Shown: positions 60,001 through 63,459, numbered from the stretch's first letter. The stretch: 64,000 bases of DNA from Fragum whitleyi (GCA_948146395.1 OX411548.1:60159020-60223019), one strand, 5' to 3'. The notes: generated from the sequence alone by a model not told the origin. Program-made: numbers and translations.

Positions 60001-61638
60001 TTATCTCGGTGATTAATCTAGAAATTACACCTTATGAGTTTTGGGACTAGTCAATGTTAAAACAATGGGTCCCAGGGCCAAAACTATGAGTTCTATGGCA
60101 AAAAACAATGGGTCCCAGATTGAAAAACACTATAAGACCCAATTCTATTCCTAAAAATCAAATAAATTTGAATAGTATAATTCTAACTTTCTAACTCAGC
60201 TTTACTCTGTTAGAACAAAAAGAAAATAGGCAAATAGGTTTTTAGTTACTTCACACAATAGGTTTTCATTAGTGAATGATTTAAGGCCTTTGAAGTTGTC
60301 GTTCTTTCTTAACTTTCCTTATACCAACAGCTGAAACAGGACAAAAGACTAGACTGTCCATACACCTAAGTGACTGAGTGAGCCAGTTTAACCCAATATG
60401 CTAAAATTGGCAGTGAATTTAGTGTCATTATCAATAAAAAGGTACTCAGGACACGGATTAACTCTCTAACAATATGAGTAATATTTCTTTCTTTACAAAC
60501 TTGAATGTCATGAGGTTAAGATTGGAAAAGTAAAGAAAGCATTCATTCCTCTCTAAAATTGGACTTATTACAGGAACTAAATACTTAAAAATAGAAATTA
60601 ATTTACTTAAAATTCGCCTGTTTTACCCTCCAATACCCTTGAAAGATAAATAAGTTGATTTTTATTTTTGCTTTGGATATTATTTCACAAAATTAATATA
60701 AGGGGGAGATATGTATATTATGTAACTTACTAAACTCATTCAGATAGTCTGTCATATTTTAATGAATGATGACTAACAAATTCTGAGACTGATTTCGCAT
60801 TGATAGTCAATTTGTACTCAATGCAAAAAAAAAAATCTGTGCCTCTAGACCTATATTTACTTGTCCAGAGACTGTCATGAGTTTGTTTACAACTGATAAA
60901 AAACTGATAAAAAACTGATCTGACGTAATCAATATAACTGCGATTGTGATTAGCTATTTAAGGTGAATGCATATAATGAAATCATATGACTCATGACATG
61001 TAGGAAACAGTGTCCATTTCAAGTAAAAAATGTAAAAACAGCACGTTCCCGATGTTTACAGAATATGATTTTTATAAATCTAATATTTCCCAACAGACAG
61101 ACCAGTGGATTTATTATGAGTCCTGAGGGACACACATTTGTAAAATGATAGCATCCTATCGAAAAACAATATGTCTAGGATTAGGGACACTATTTTGGTT
61201 GACAACTAGTGATATTATATCATACATTCGGTGTTTATGAATATGATAGCTATACTCAAAGTTCAATTTGATTCTATCTAGACCCCTGGTCACCTTCACA
61301 CCTTCATAGATAGAAAGACTTGAAAAAAACGCTTTTGAGAGTAACCCATCTTGCTTCAATATTAAAGTGAAAAAAGTTGGATATTATCCAAGAAGAAGGG
61401 GAAGAAGAAGAACAGGAAGAATCAAGCTACATACAAACCAAAGAGAAGGGAGAGACCACAGAAATATTACAAGAGTGAGGAATCAGACTCTGATTCTGAG
61501 GAGAGTGAGGGTGCAGAAGAGGTAATTGGTTCAGAGGTTGATAAAGCCAAGAAGTATAGTGAGATGTTGAGGAGCCTAATTAAACCCTGCATGATAAAGC
61601 TGGATGATATTGTTCTTGCTTCTGGAGGAAATGATAAG
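8040..61638 (+). CDS. SYCP2: SYCP2-like synaptonemal complex axial-element protein, 26 exons, 3' end outside window
   Basis: Join of 26 exons (listed separately), all with AG acceptors and GT donors; phases agree at every junction and give 1,672 codons with no stop. Residues 1-259 match the armadillo-like domain of vertebrate SYCP2/SYCP2L, with the diagnostic stretch DYEFQVCIIE...FETDCRLFLN across exons 8-9. Residues 260-411 match the Spt16M/PH-like domain (VYSFPCV, then EEFWVDFNLGS). The rest is charged and low in hydrophobics, with NLS-like clusters in exons 16 and 26 and a conserved QDYD-I-SP motif in exon 22. Known role of the family: with SYCP3 it forms meiotic chromosome axes, linking HORMA-domain proteins and transverse filaments. 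Vertebrate SYCP2 is about 1,500 residues and ends in a coiled coil that pairs with SYCP3; that part is not here, so the gene continues to the right. SYCP2 versus SYCP2L cannot be settled by eye. Expression in gonad is expected from the family, not shown. Confidence 0.9.
8694..8835 (+). CDS. SYCP2: SYCP2-like exon 2
   Basis: Residues 38-84, phase 0 in and phase 1 out. The acceptor is TTTATGTTTCAG, the donor TCAG|GTATGC. It encodes amphipathic helices of the armadillo-like domain (ALDLLQSIQFVIRHH, SAGLSEFLS); the AGL element matches the human segment QAGLLTMIKQ. Confidence 0.88.
8908..9274. mobile_element. MITE with CAGGGATCGACACTTA ends, 'GGTCCT/CCAGTCC' family
   Basis: Left end CAGGGATCGACACTTA, right end TTAGTGTCAAACCCTG. 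The centre (9093-9146) is the AAGAAGAAATTGCTTGT palindrome found in other MITEs here. It begins 73 nt after exon 2. Confidence 0.7.
9620..13544 (+). mobile_element. HINE-like family A copy, interrupted, 3' end lost
   Basis: Begins with the palindrome AGCTCACCTGAGC...GCTCAAGGTGAGCT, then GTCY-like sequence and about five ~170-nt repeats (CTGAAACCAGAAGGCAGACA...). It is split by the 2.7-kb element at 10722-13435 and resumes to GAGACTCAGGTGAG at 13544, where it joins the internal repeats of another copy without its own terminal stem-loop. It matches the copy at 61857-63050. Confidence 0.8.
10722..13435. mobile_element. 2.7-kb element with terminal inverted repeats, non-autonomous
   Basis: Left GCAAAAAGGCATACGGTAAA and right TTTACCGTATATCCTTTTTG are inverted copies, and the match continues inward through TTTTCTAAAATTTCG. 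No protein frame of note is present. The host HINE repeat can be read on both sides. No clear target duplication is visible. Confidence 0.65.
14576..16758. mobile_element. 2.18-kb TTAA-target DNA transposon (Kolobok/piggyBac-like), non-autonomous
   Basis: Ends AGGCATACGCGCGTAAAT and, inverted, AGGCATACGCGCGCAAAT agree at 17 of 18 positions. TTAA flanks both ends (14572-14575, 16759-16762). Removing the element and one TTAA gives GATTTTAATGACACTTT, which matches the unbroken array sequence GATTTCAATGAAACTTT, so both ends are confirmed. No transposase frame. The interior includes an (ATT)n tract. Confidence 0.85.
14998..15115. repeat. (ATT)n microsatellite
   Basis: About 118 nt of TTA/TCA triplets with few interruptions, inside the TTAA transposon. 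The poly-Ile frame across it is an artefact. Confidence 0.95.
17908..17999 (+). CDS. SYCP2: SYCP2-like exon 3
   Basis: Residues 85-115, phase 1 in and phase 0 out, after a 9.1-kb intron filled with mobile elements. The acceptor TTTAATCAG and donor GTG|GTAAGTG are good. It encodes MVKRIITSL...VFVESCTETIV, further helices of the armadillo-like domain. The junction with exon 2 (FLS-A-MVKRI) aligns with human LLTMIKQGLIQKMV, so no exon is missing between them. Confidence 0.88.
18026..18420 (+). mobile_element. HINE-like family D, degraded copy
   Basis: Begins TATGCCCAATTG...GGGCATA, followed by GTCTGTCTACC and the 'CAAACCTATTCAAGATACAAAGC' type interior. The 3' end is not recognisable. It sits between exons 3 and 4. 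Confidence 0.6.
18471..18495 (+). CDS. SYCP2: SYCP2-like exon 4 (25-nt micro-exon)
   Basis: Encodes AVADSEQT plus one base of the next codon. It is supported by a strong polypyrimidine acceptor (TTCTATTTCAG), a donor ACAG|GTATGTG, and phase agreement with exons 3 and 5. Skipping it would break the frame. Confidence 0.75.
19436..19592. mobile_element. MITE with CAGGGAAAA ends ('GGGGCCC' family)
   Basis: Left CAGGGAAAATGACTA, right TTGTCCTTTTCCCTG. CTATG flanks both sides, a possible 5-nt target duplication. A relative lies at 28296-28460. Confidence 0.65.
19681..19766 (+). CDS. SYCP2: SYCP2-like exon 5
   Basis: Residues 124-152, phase 1 in and phase 0 out; acceptor TTATTTACAG, donor TTGGAG|GTAAGG. 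It encodes the helical segment SEQIGQLLDLVQHQSLIFK, corresponding to human MIEDLVDLLLVIHD. Confidence 0.87.
20420..20508 (+). CDS. SYCP2: SYCP2-like exon 6
   Basis: Residues 153-181, phase 0 in and phase 2 out; acceptor CTCTTTTCAG, donor AAAAAAT|GTGAGT. It encodes VLRSVNMLLEQCPVNVKECI, matching the human helix IIKKMNAMLDKMPQDARKIL in position and pattern. Confidence 0.88.
20579..20656 (+). mobile_element. HINE-like family E, 5' fragment
   Basis: AGCTCCACTGGTCAAAGGCCAGCAAGCTATTGTCATGG is the 5' palindrome region of family E (as at 30657). It is cut off by a family D element starting at 20657. Confidence 0.6.
20657..21230 (+). mobile_element. HINE-like family D with three ~160-190 nt repeats, 3' end missing
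   Basis: Starts TATGCCCACATTTAG, then GTCTGTCTGTCTG, then about three tandem units containing CAAGCCTATTCAA and AAGGTCATGTGACAAGGTCA. The open frame across it (20541-20960) is repeat sequence. Confidence 0.7.
21727..23483 (+). mobile_element. HINE-like family A, complete ends, carrying a nested family B element
   Basis: 5' palindrome AGCTCACCTGAGC...GGTGAGCT at 21727, ~140-nt internal units (ACCACAAATATG...), and 3' end AGGACC-atcat-GGTCCTCTTGTT at 23461-23483. Family B (22257-23239) interrupts one internal unit. Confidence 0.8.
22257..23239 (+). mobile_element. HINE-like family B with GTCY tract and ~155-nt tandem repeats
   Basis: 5' palindrome TACCCCCCACC...GGGGGGTA, then (GTCT/GTCC)n at 22308-22356, then about five units ('GACTCTAACTCAAGAA..., ATGACCCAAGGAAGTGCCCTA...'). 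It ends GCGACAGTTCTAGTT. The host reads CTTGTT on the left and TATATCTAGAGACC on the right, fitting insertion between two T's in CTTGTTTACACTCTAGAGACC of sister units. Confidence 0.8.
23807..24190. mobile_element. MITE with CAGGGTTCGACACTAA ends, 'GGTCCT' family
   Basis: Left CAGGGTTCGACACTAACTCC, right TTTTGACCCCTG. TATG lies on both sides. The centre (23950-24004) is the GTGGGAAAAGAAGAAATTGC palindrome. A second MITE of the 'GACTCC' family starts four bases later. Confidence 0.7.
24195..24575. mobile_element. MITE 'GACTCC' family, right end degraded
   Basis: Begins CAGGGTTCGACACTAAGG right after TATG and contains repeated GGACTCC/GGAGTCC. The central palindrome (24437-24491) is of the same GTGGAAAAGAAG type. 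The terminal inverted repeat on the right is not recognisable. Confidence 0.6.
24807..24961. mobile_element. 155-nt foldback MITE with TTAA ends
   Basis: TTAAGGTAGTGGACC at the left is inverted as GGTCCACTACCTTAA at the right. The centre is a near-perfect palindrome (CCAAGGTTTCCTAATG / CATTAGGAAACCTTGG). TTAA at both ends suggests a Kolobok- or piggyBac-type target. It ends 40 nt before exon 7. Confidence 0.75.
25001..25035 (+). CDS. SYCP2: SYCP2-like exon 7 (35-nt exon)
   Basis: Completes an Ile codon, then KSLVEMVASIG, and leaves one base over. The acceptor is TTATTTTCAG, the donor GGAG|GTAAGC. A foldback element ends only 40 nt upstream of the exon. Confidence 0.83.
25400..25648. mobile_element. 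MITE with TATGAGCCT ends and inner hairpin
   Basis: Left TTATGAGCCTCGGCCTGAGA, right CACACACAGGCTCATATAA. GACTCTGACC...GGTTAGACTGCGG-type hairpins lie near the centre. A second copy lies at 58735-58945. Confidence 0.55.
25782..25924 (+). CDS. SYCP2: SYCP2-like exon 8 (family signature DYEFQV)
   Basis: Residues 194-241, phase 1 in and phase 0 out; acceptor TTCATACCAG, donor GAAACT|GTAAGA. It encodes DYEFQVCIIECLMRIF... ending KVFET. Vertebrate SYCP2 has DYELQVGIVEALCRM in the same place and FETDCR across the exon 8/9 junction. This is among the strongest family evidence. If the intron were retained, about 60 more codons would read on into a MITE-like repeat before a stop near 26117. Confidence 0.93.
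25940..26345. mobile_element. MITE-like repeat with a 119-nt foldback (26223-26341)
   Basis: GTAAGATCGATT...AACAAAAGCTATATTTTCAC is mirrored by GTGAAAATATAGCTTTTGTT...AATCGATCTTAC. Related sequence follows exon 12 (about 33600-33740) and fills 34540-34700; a fragment lies at 53225-53275. Confidence 0.65.
26532..26588. repeat. Isolated copy of the AAGAA...GCTT palindrome
   Basis: Diverged copy of the GTGGAAAAAGAAGAAATTGC hairpin; host element not recognised. Confidence 0.5.
27000..28170. other. Intron 8 interior, no gene seen
   Basis: No convincing coding or repeat structure, apart from short CCCCCA/GGGGG motifs at 27730-27860. Confidence 0.45.
28180..28235 (+). CDS. SYCP2: SYCP2-like exon 9
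   Basis: Residues 242-259, phase 0 in and phase 2 out; acceptor TTTTAACAG, donor AAAGG|GTAAGA. DCRLFLNNVNARNDDPTKG aligns with human DCRIFLNLVNGMLGDKRR, the end of the armadillo-like domain. Confidence 0.92.
28296..28460. mobile_element. MITE with GTTACCAGGGACAAAAGACT ends
   Basis: Right end AGTCTTTGACCCTGGTAAC is the inverted copy. The interior GGGGTCC.../GGCCCCTGCTAG relates it to 19436-19592. Confidence 0.75.
28719..29713 (+). mobile_element. HINE-like family A with ~150-nt tandem units, complete
   Basis: 5' palindrome AGCTCACCTGAGC...TTCAAGGTGAGC, about five units (CTTCTCCTCAGTAACCAATG...), and 3' end AGGGC-aattctg-GCCCTCTTGTT. A poly-C/poly-A run (29477-29520) lies inside. Confidence 0.8.
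29986..30031 (+). CDS. SYCP2: SYCP2-like exon 10, start of Spt16M/PH-like domain
   Basis: Residues 260-275, phase 2 in and phase 0 out; acceptor TTCTTCTTCCAG, donor ACAG|GTAAGG. VYSFPCVTACIGTKQ aligns with the first strand of the vertebrate domain (VFTFPCLSAFLDKYE). Confidence 0.92.
30657..31690 (+). mobile_element. HINE-like family E, complete
   Basis: 5' region AGCTCCACTGGCTGAAAGCC, a GTCC/GTGC tract at 30706-30735, about five ~170-nt units (ATTTTATGGGCGGAGGTCAT...), and 3' end AAGCC-attcat-GGCTTTCTAGTT. Confidence 0.78.
31700..32815. other. Intron 10 interior, no feature supported
   Basis: Apart from a weak similarity of 31867-32120 to 56130-56310 (CATTTTGTGATATCTCTGGTT...AAAGAGCAAC), I see nothing. 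That shared ~200 nt is probably another old repeat. Confidence 0.4.
32821..32925 (+). CDS. SYCP2: SYCP2-like exon 11 (EFWVDFNLGS signature)
   Basis: Residues 276-310, phase 0 both sides; acceptor AAATTTACAG, donor GTCAG|GTACTA. It encodes NYEEFWVDFNLGSSRITIFC; the vertebrate counterpart is EEFWIDFNLGSQTLSFYI. This is the best single match in the window. Confidence 0.95.
33488..33563 (+). CDS. SYCP2: SYCP2-like exon 12
   Basis: Residues 311-335, phase 0 in and phase 1 out; donor GGTG|GTGAGT. LWETIEISRTNIKKYAIG aligns with human WEAVTVPEEKVQIYSIE in the PH-like fold. Intron 12 opens with sequence related to the repeat that follows exon 8. Confidence 0.88.
34875..35010 (-). repeat. tRNA-like SINE head, degraded
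   Basis: On the minus strand TGGCCTAGTGGTTGGATGG is a clear box A; box B (GACTTGAATCAAACC) is degraded. Confidence 0.5.
35365..35575 (-). mobile_element. Partial copy of the GTGACCCGTCAC MITE
   Basis: Contains GTGACCCATCA ends and an interior in common with 36566-36826 (GAATGATCAATCTACCTTCC in reverse). Confidence 0.55.
35644..35813 (+). CDS. SYCP2: SYCP2-like exon 13
   Basis: Residues 336-392, phase 1 in and phase 0 out; acceptor TTCTTCAAAACAG, donor GAAAAA|GTAAGT. It encodes alternating strands (DKVSLEFHLKN, CCITLEFVIELED) and a helix (HAVKETFNLEK) that complete the PH-like domain. Confidence 0.87.
36481..36537 (+). CDS. SYCP2: SYCP2-like exon 14
   Basis: Nineteen codons, phase 0 both sides; acceptor TATCTACAG, donor CCAG|GTAAAA. 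KKAKASTVEFPLEISVKDQ is the edge of the folded N-terminal half. A MITE begins 28 nt past the donor. Confidence 0.82.
36566..36826. mobile_element. 261-nt MITE with GTGACCCGTCAC ends
   Basis: Left GTGACCCGTCACACAAAAA, right TTTTCATGTGACGGGTCAC. No coding. It starts 28 nt after exon 14. Confidence 0.75.
36875..37158 (+). mobile_element. tRNA-derived SINE, near full length
   Basis: The tRNA-like head has box A TAGCGCACTTGG and box B GGTTTGATCCC. A central domain follows (CTCTCACCAATGGGTAGATA, ATAGCAGTCGGAGGCTAGGA), and the tail is GTTGAAAGCGGCGTAAAACC and then CAAA repeats. This layout is that of molluscan V/RUDI-type SINEs; the exact family needs a library comparison. Confidence 0.8.
37740..38620. 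other. Intron 14 interior, nothing recognised
   Basis: AT-rich, no coherent frames or inverted ends. Fragments of family D interior (AAGGTCATTTGTCAAGGTCA) lie just before, at 37485-37510. Confidence 0.4.
38630..38700 (+). repeat. tRNA-like SINE fragment
   Basis: GTGGGTCAGTGGTTAGGACTA matches a pol III box A and D arm; the T arm is degraded. Confidence 0.45.
38975..39149 (+). CDS. SYCP2: SYCP2-like exon 15, start of disordered region
   Basis: Residues 412-469, phase 0 in and phase 1 out; acceptor AAATTTGTAG, donor GAAG|GTAATA. It is rich in Gln, Ser, Asp and Lys. Mammalian SYCP2 carries a HORMAD-binding closure motif just after the PH-like domain; a counterpart could sit here or in exon 16, but I see no reliable match. 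Confidence 0.8.
39690..41180. repeat. 166-nt tandem repeat array, about nine copies
   Basis: Units contain CACCAGGTGCGGAGCACCAG and GGCATGGATGATCAGTATAT, at exact 166-nt spacing in the centre (39.85-40.4 kb) and more diverged at the edges. Minus-strand frames of 72 codons repeating at this spacing are artefacts. Confidence 0.88.
41336..43147 (+). mobile_element. HINE-like family C with ~156-nt tandem repeats (about 11 copies)
   Basis: 5' palindrome TAGTCCCCCACCGG...CCGGTTGGGGGACTA, a GTCC/GTCT tract at 41388-41430, units starting GTCCGGAACATATCTCC near 41440, 41594, 41751, 41907, 42061, 42217, 42373, 42528, 42687, 42841 and 42997, then TCCGGTGGGGGACT and 3' end GTATTGC-atc-GCAATAC, closing in ACTTGTT. 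Confidence 0.85.
44234..45548 (+). mobile_element. HINE-like family C, second copy (about 8 repeat units)
   Basis: Same 5' palindrome, GTCC tract and 3' stem-loop as 41336-43147. Units start near 44327, 44465, 44620, 44777, 44933, 45088, 45242 and 45397. It lies 379 nt upstream of exon 16. Confidence 0.85.
45927..46100 (+). CDS. SYCP2: SYCP2-like exon 16, basic NLS-like segment
   Basis: Residues 470-527, phase 1 both sides, after a 6.8-kb intron made of nested repeats. The acceptor is TTATCCAG, the donor TCAG|GTAAGT. Lys/Arg clusters (RSKKSKPVPKVK and SRKKKESKRKTKKS) look like nuclear localisation or DNA-contact segments; SSPVKK is a possible CDK-type site. Confidence 0.83.
46135..46505 (+). 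repeat. Diverged HINE family A internal units
   Basis: AAATTTTGATTGACCCCCAAG, GGTGACCCTT and TGGCATGGCA fragments match the ~150-nt unit at 13.5-14.5 kb; no terminal sequences. Confidence 0.55.
46519..46704 (+). mobile_element. Same SINE family as 36875-37158, 5'-truncated
   Basis: TGTCTCTCACCAATGGGT, then ATAGCAGTCGGAGGCTAGGA and the GTTGAAAGCGGC tail with CAAA repeats. The tRNA head is absent, as expected of a truncated retrocopy. Confidence 0.8.
47191..47419 (+). mobile_element. piggyBac-like MITE, intact
   Basis: TTAA at both ends. Left TTAAACCTTTGCTGTTTAAT, right GTAAAACAGGAAAGGGTTAA (inverted). The central palindrome GTGAAAAAAGAAGAAATTGC...GACAAGCAATTTC spans 47253-47304. It serves as the empty site for the copy at 53403. 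Confidence 0.82.
47964..48212 (+). CDS. SYCP2: SYCP2-like exon 17
   Basis: Residues 528-610, phase 1 both sides; acceptor CCTTTCCTTACAG, donor GAGA|GTGAGT. It is acidic and Ser-rich. The short motif VIPETQ resembles human VIPDSQ at a similar place in the linker, a weak but suggestive match. Confidence 0.85.
48600..48715. repeat. Foldback repeat
   Basis: ATAAAGTCTGATGGGG...GTTATATGCAAA mirrored by TTTGCATATAAC...CCATCAGACTTTAT. Confidence 0.65.
48763..48826 (+). CDS. SYCP2: SYCP2-like exon 18 with tandem NAGNAG acceptor
   Basis: Residues 611-631, phase 1 in and phase 2 out; donor AACAG|GTAAAT. The acceptor reads TTCAGCAG, so the exon can start at 48763 or, one codon shorter, at 48766; both keep the frame. 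It encodes ISKEEEVIEESQLSQHDQN. Confidence 0.78.
49000..50030. other. Intron 18 interior, no feature supported
   Basis: No inverted ends or coding signal, except GTGTGTG and a poly-G run at 49840-49861. Confidence 0.4.
50035..50135. repeat. Hairpin repeat 'GACTGCACATTTGTGCAGGCTGATC'-type
   Basis: Stem GACCAGACTGCACA with TGTGCAGGCTGATC, then CTCCTGC.../GCAGGAG. Relatives lie at 58575-58690 (almost perfect), 35920-35965, 25454-25490 and 58395-58430. Confidence 0.65.
50157..50280 (+). CDS. SYCP2: SYCP2-like exon 19
   Basis: Residues 632-673, phase 2 in and phase 0 out; acceptor CTTTTTATATAG, donor AAG|GTATGA. It is polar and Asn/Asp/Glu-rich. A hairpin repeat ends about 25 nt before the acceptor. 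Confidence 0.82.
50305..50527 (+). mobile_element. HINE-like family D, 3' half
   Basis: Family D interior (CATGTGACAAGGTCAAGAT...) ending GGGGGCATTTGTGTTTCACA...CATCTTGTT; the 5' palindrome is missing. Confidence 0.65.
50660..52933 (+). CDS. SYCP2: SYCP2-like exon 20, 2,274-nt exon encoding a disordered region
   Basis: Residues 674-1431, phase 0 both sides; acceptor TCTCTTATAG, donor CAACAG|GTAAGT; 758 codons without a stop. The protein is extremely rich in Lys, Asn, Ser, Asp and Glu, with almost no hydrophobic clusters. Visible parts: an irregular KEQ/KQ-type repeat (about 50930-51130); three tandem copies of DERKPL[SN]QE (51308-51388); KSVSFDDS near residue 1204, which fits a PP1-docking RVxF pattern; and RPWSKLQALSKTKPGSGYDP near the end, the only part that looks folded or binding-like. 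Human SYCP2 has a similarly long disordered middle, but the sequence itself is not conserved. Confidence 0.92.
53403..54079 (+). mobile_element. piggyBac-like MITE split by a HINE-like family D element
   Basis: TTAACCCTTTACTGTTTAAT on the left, GTAAAACAGGAAAGGGTTAA on the right, TTAA at each end. It matches 47191-47419 throughout, except for the 449-nt insert. Confidence 0.85.
53547..53995 (+). mobile_element. HINE-like family D, complete, boundaries set by an empty site
   Basis: 5' palindrome TATGCCCCCG...CGGGGGCATA, (GTCY)n at 53590-53635, two tandem ~170-nt units (ACTTAACCTTGCCAATATCT...), 3' stem GTGTTT-cac-AAACAC, then ATCTTGT. The empty site is GGTTATTTTTCAAATT at 47326-47341. Confidence 0.85.
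54854..54997 (+). CDS. SYCP2: SYCP2-like exon 21
   Basis: Residues 1432-1479, phase 0 both sides. The acceptor (TTTTAAACTAG) is weak in pyrimidines, the donor AGG|GTAAGT strong. It encodes DYYEDKSSASTLSPLQIE... ending FKNILR. A MITE with CAGGG ends begins 10 nt after the exon. Confidence 0.72.
55008..55414. mobile_element. MITE with CAGGGATC...AACCCTG ends, 'GACTCC' family
   Basis: Left CAGGGATCAATACTAAGG, right TTAGTTTCGAACCCTG. The central palindrome GTGGAAAAGAAGAAGCAATT is at 55248-55303. Its left end is 10 nt after exon 21. Confidence 0.68.
55919..56029 (+). CDS. SYCP2: SYCP2-like exon 22, conserved QDYD motif
   Basis: Residues 1480-1516, phase 0 both sides; acceptor GTATTTTTCAG, donor TTCAG|GTACTT. 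EDAFMQDYDHISPIQ aligns with human EKDFTQDYDCITKSISP, an isolated conserved island in the otherwise unconserved linker. The SP dipeptide could be a phosphosite. Confidence 0.88.
56447..57014 (+). mobile_element. HINE-like family B, second copy
   Basis: Starts GTACCCCCCACCCCC...GAGGGGGTATA, then GTCC/ATCC repeats at 56502-56533, diverged units of the 22.3-23.2 kb type, and ends GCGACAGCTCTAGTT. Confidence 0.75.
57447..57732 (+). mobile_element. HINE-like family D ending at the exon 23 acceptor
   Basis: 5' TATGCCCTG...CAGGGGGTA, CTGTCTGTC tract, family D interior, 3' GTTTCACAAACACATCTTGT. The acceptor AG of exon 23 follows 11 nt later. Confidence 0.75.
57744..57852 (+). CDS. SYCP2: SYCP2-like exon 23
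   Basis: Residues 1517-1552, phase 0 in and phase 1 out; acceptor TTTTCATTTAG, donor TCAG|GTGAGT. It encodes TPYLSCASTPKISSGKRKQ and then a short hydrophobic stretch, PLNINVIKTP. The TP dipeptides and basic patches resemble the SP/TP-rich part of vertebrate SYCP2 after QDYD. The acceptor tract abuts the 3' end of a HINE-like element. Confidence 0.83.
58196..58236 (+). CDS. SYCP2: SYCP2-like exon 24 (41 nt)
   Basis: Encodes EKDDNVSWQNNPDD, phase 1 in and phase 0 out; acceptor TTAATCTTTTAG, donor GATGAT|GTAAGT. Small, but well flanked. Confidence 0.72.
58575..58690. repeat. Hairpin repeat, best copy
   Basis: ATAGACAAAGATCAGACTGC mirrored by GCAGGCTGATCTTTGTCTAT, a nearly perfect 25-bp stem, followed by CTCCTGCCAAGGCAGGA and CATGACAAGGGTTAA. 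Confidence 0.75.
58735..58945. mobile_element. Second copy of the 25400-25648 MITE
   Basis: TGAGCCTGTGTGTGAGATTT on the left and GGAAATGTCATGCACAGACT on the right are inverted relatives. Confidence 0.55.
59215..59420 (+). repeat. Degraded HINE-like remnant with GTCY tract
   Basis: Two ~115-nt units (CTATTTCTTGGAAACCATT...GGATTTCAATGAAA) around CCATCTGTCCGTCTGTCTG. Confidence 0.5.
59785..59831 (+). CDS. SYCP2: SYCP2-like exon 25 (47 nt)
   Basis: Encodes KLMMSTDKNNDTSHP plus two bases, phase 0 in and phase 2 out; acceptor TTTGTTTCAG, donor CCAAG|GTAATC. Confidence 0.68.
59850..61360. other. Intron 25, no firm feature
   Basis: No recognised repeats with intact ends. One possible small exon at 61097-61139 is discussed among the findings. 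Confidence 0.4.
61368..61638 (+). CDS. SYCP2: SYCP2-like exon 26 (last in window)
   Basis: Residues 1582-1672, phase 2 in and phase 0 out if it starts at 61368; 61377 is also in phase, and both acceptors are weak, so the left edge is uncertain. The right edge, GATAAG|GTATAA, is clear. It encodes a very basic start (KKKGKKKNRK, KPKRRERPQK), an acidic Ser run (ESDSDSEESEGAEE), then a more ordered segment, KYSEMLRSLIKPCMIKLDDI. The coiled-coil exons expected next are not in the window. Confidence 0.75.
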
Positions 61639-61856
61639 GTATAAATTGTGAAATTAGAAATATCTTGCATTATATGTTTAGTTGTTACAACCTTTGCAAT
61701 TACATTTGCTTGAAAGTTTTCTTCAATGCCTTGTGTTTTATTTCCCAGCTTAGGTCAATTGTTTTTGGGAGTAAAATGGTCCTCTTTTAGATTCCTTTAA
61801 AGAATAAGGTTTCATGAATCAGAGTTGATAACTTTTAGAAAGTTGTCTTTGTTTTA

Positions 61857-63050
61857 AGCTCACCTGAGCACAAAGTGCTCAAGGTTAGCTGTTGTGATTA
61901 TCCAATGTCTGTTGTTTGTCGTGTGACATCAATTGTCTATAATTTCTTTCAACATCTTCTCCCCTTAACCGATTGGCCAATCTTGATAAAATTTGGCAGG
62001 ACCATTCCTTTGGTGAAGCTCTACCAAAAATGTACAAATAATTGAAATTCACCTTTAACTTTGGTTGCCACAACAACCAAAAAGAAACATCTTAAAAAAT
62101 CTTCTTCTCTGAAACCAGAAGGCAGAAGGCTTTCATATTTGGTATGAAGCATCATCCAGTGGACCTCTACCAAGTTTGTAAATACCAATCCCTGGAGTTA
62201 TATTTTGGGCTCTACCAAAGCACATCCTGTTTAACATAGAAAAAAAAGAGCAAAATCTTCAAAAATTGTTTTCTCTGGAACCAGAAGGCAAACAGCTTTC
62301 ATACTTGGTATGTGACATCATCTAGCAAACCTCTACCTTAAGTTTGTTCATATTAAGCCCTTAGGATTATATTTTGGCTCTGATGGAGCCTCTCCCATTT
62401 TATATAAAATCAAAGTGCACAATTCTTAAAAATGTCCTCTCTGAAACCAGAAGGAAGACAGCTTTCATATACTTGTTATTATCTAGTGTACCTCTACTAA
62501 GTTTGTTCATATCATGAACCTGAGATCATATTTGGGCTCTGCTTGGGCATATCACATTTGACAGAGAAACAAAGACTGCAAGTTTTCAAAAACCTTCTCT
62601 GAAACCAGAAAGCAGACAGTGATCATATTTTGTATGTAACATCAGTTAATGGACCTTCACAAATTTGTTCATGTTATCTCTCTGGCTGTCAAATTTGGGC
62701 TCCACCCAGGCGTATCCCATTTAACTCAGAAACAGAGTGAAATCTTTATAAATCTATTCCTCTGAAAGCAGAACATAGACAGCTAGAAATTCTGTGTTTA
62801 GCTTCAAAAAATTTTCTGAGTGAAGTTCGGTCATATCATACTCTAAGGATCATATACTTGGGCTCAGCCCATTTGAATCCAATTTTACTCATAAGTAAGA
62901 ATTATTTCAGCATTAATCTGAAAACAGTCTATGGCATTGGATTTTTTTTTTATTAATTATCCACTTAGAAATGAGCATCTGTCATATGAAGTGGTCAAGG
63001 AGACTCAGGTGAGCTATTAAGGACCGGACTATCATGGTCCTCTTCTTGTT
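61857..63050 (+). mobile_element. HINE-like family A with ~170-nt units, complete
   Basis: 5' AGCTCACCTGAGCACAAAGTGCTCAAGGTTAGCT, six diverged units (GAAACCAGAAGGCAGA...), 3' AGGACC-ggactatcat-GGTCCTCTTCTTGTT at 63022-63050. Confidence 0.8.
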
Positions 63051-63459
63051 ATTATTGTAATTAATTTGGAGAAGTATTTCTTTTATCAAGCACTTCTTAA
63101 TTCCTTGAAATCAATCTGCTAGGTAAGATATAACGAGGGCTTTTTCCAATTCATTGAACATCATTCAATGTACTTAATATGCTCTATCCAACTTATGGTC
63201 AAAGAGAGACAACTTTATGTCTACCAAAACTTTTTACATTGGTCATGACTTTTGACCAGGAAGTGATAGAGTCTTTATAATTCTTTATTTATACACTACT
63301 CTAAACCAGATCTTTTTTACTGGATCAAGTTAGAGGTCATCAATCAAGGTTATTTTCAAGGTCATATTTGTGCTAAATTAAATTTTTTACATTGTTCATG
63401 TCTAATTTTAAAATTAAAATCTTTACATTGGCCATATATTTGGAAAGGTTGTTGATTTT

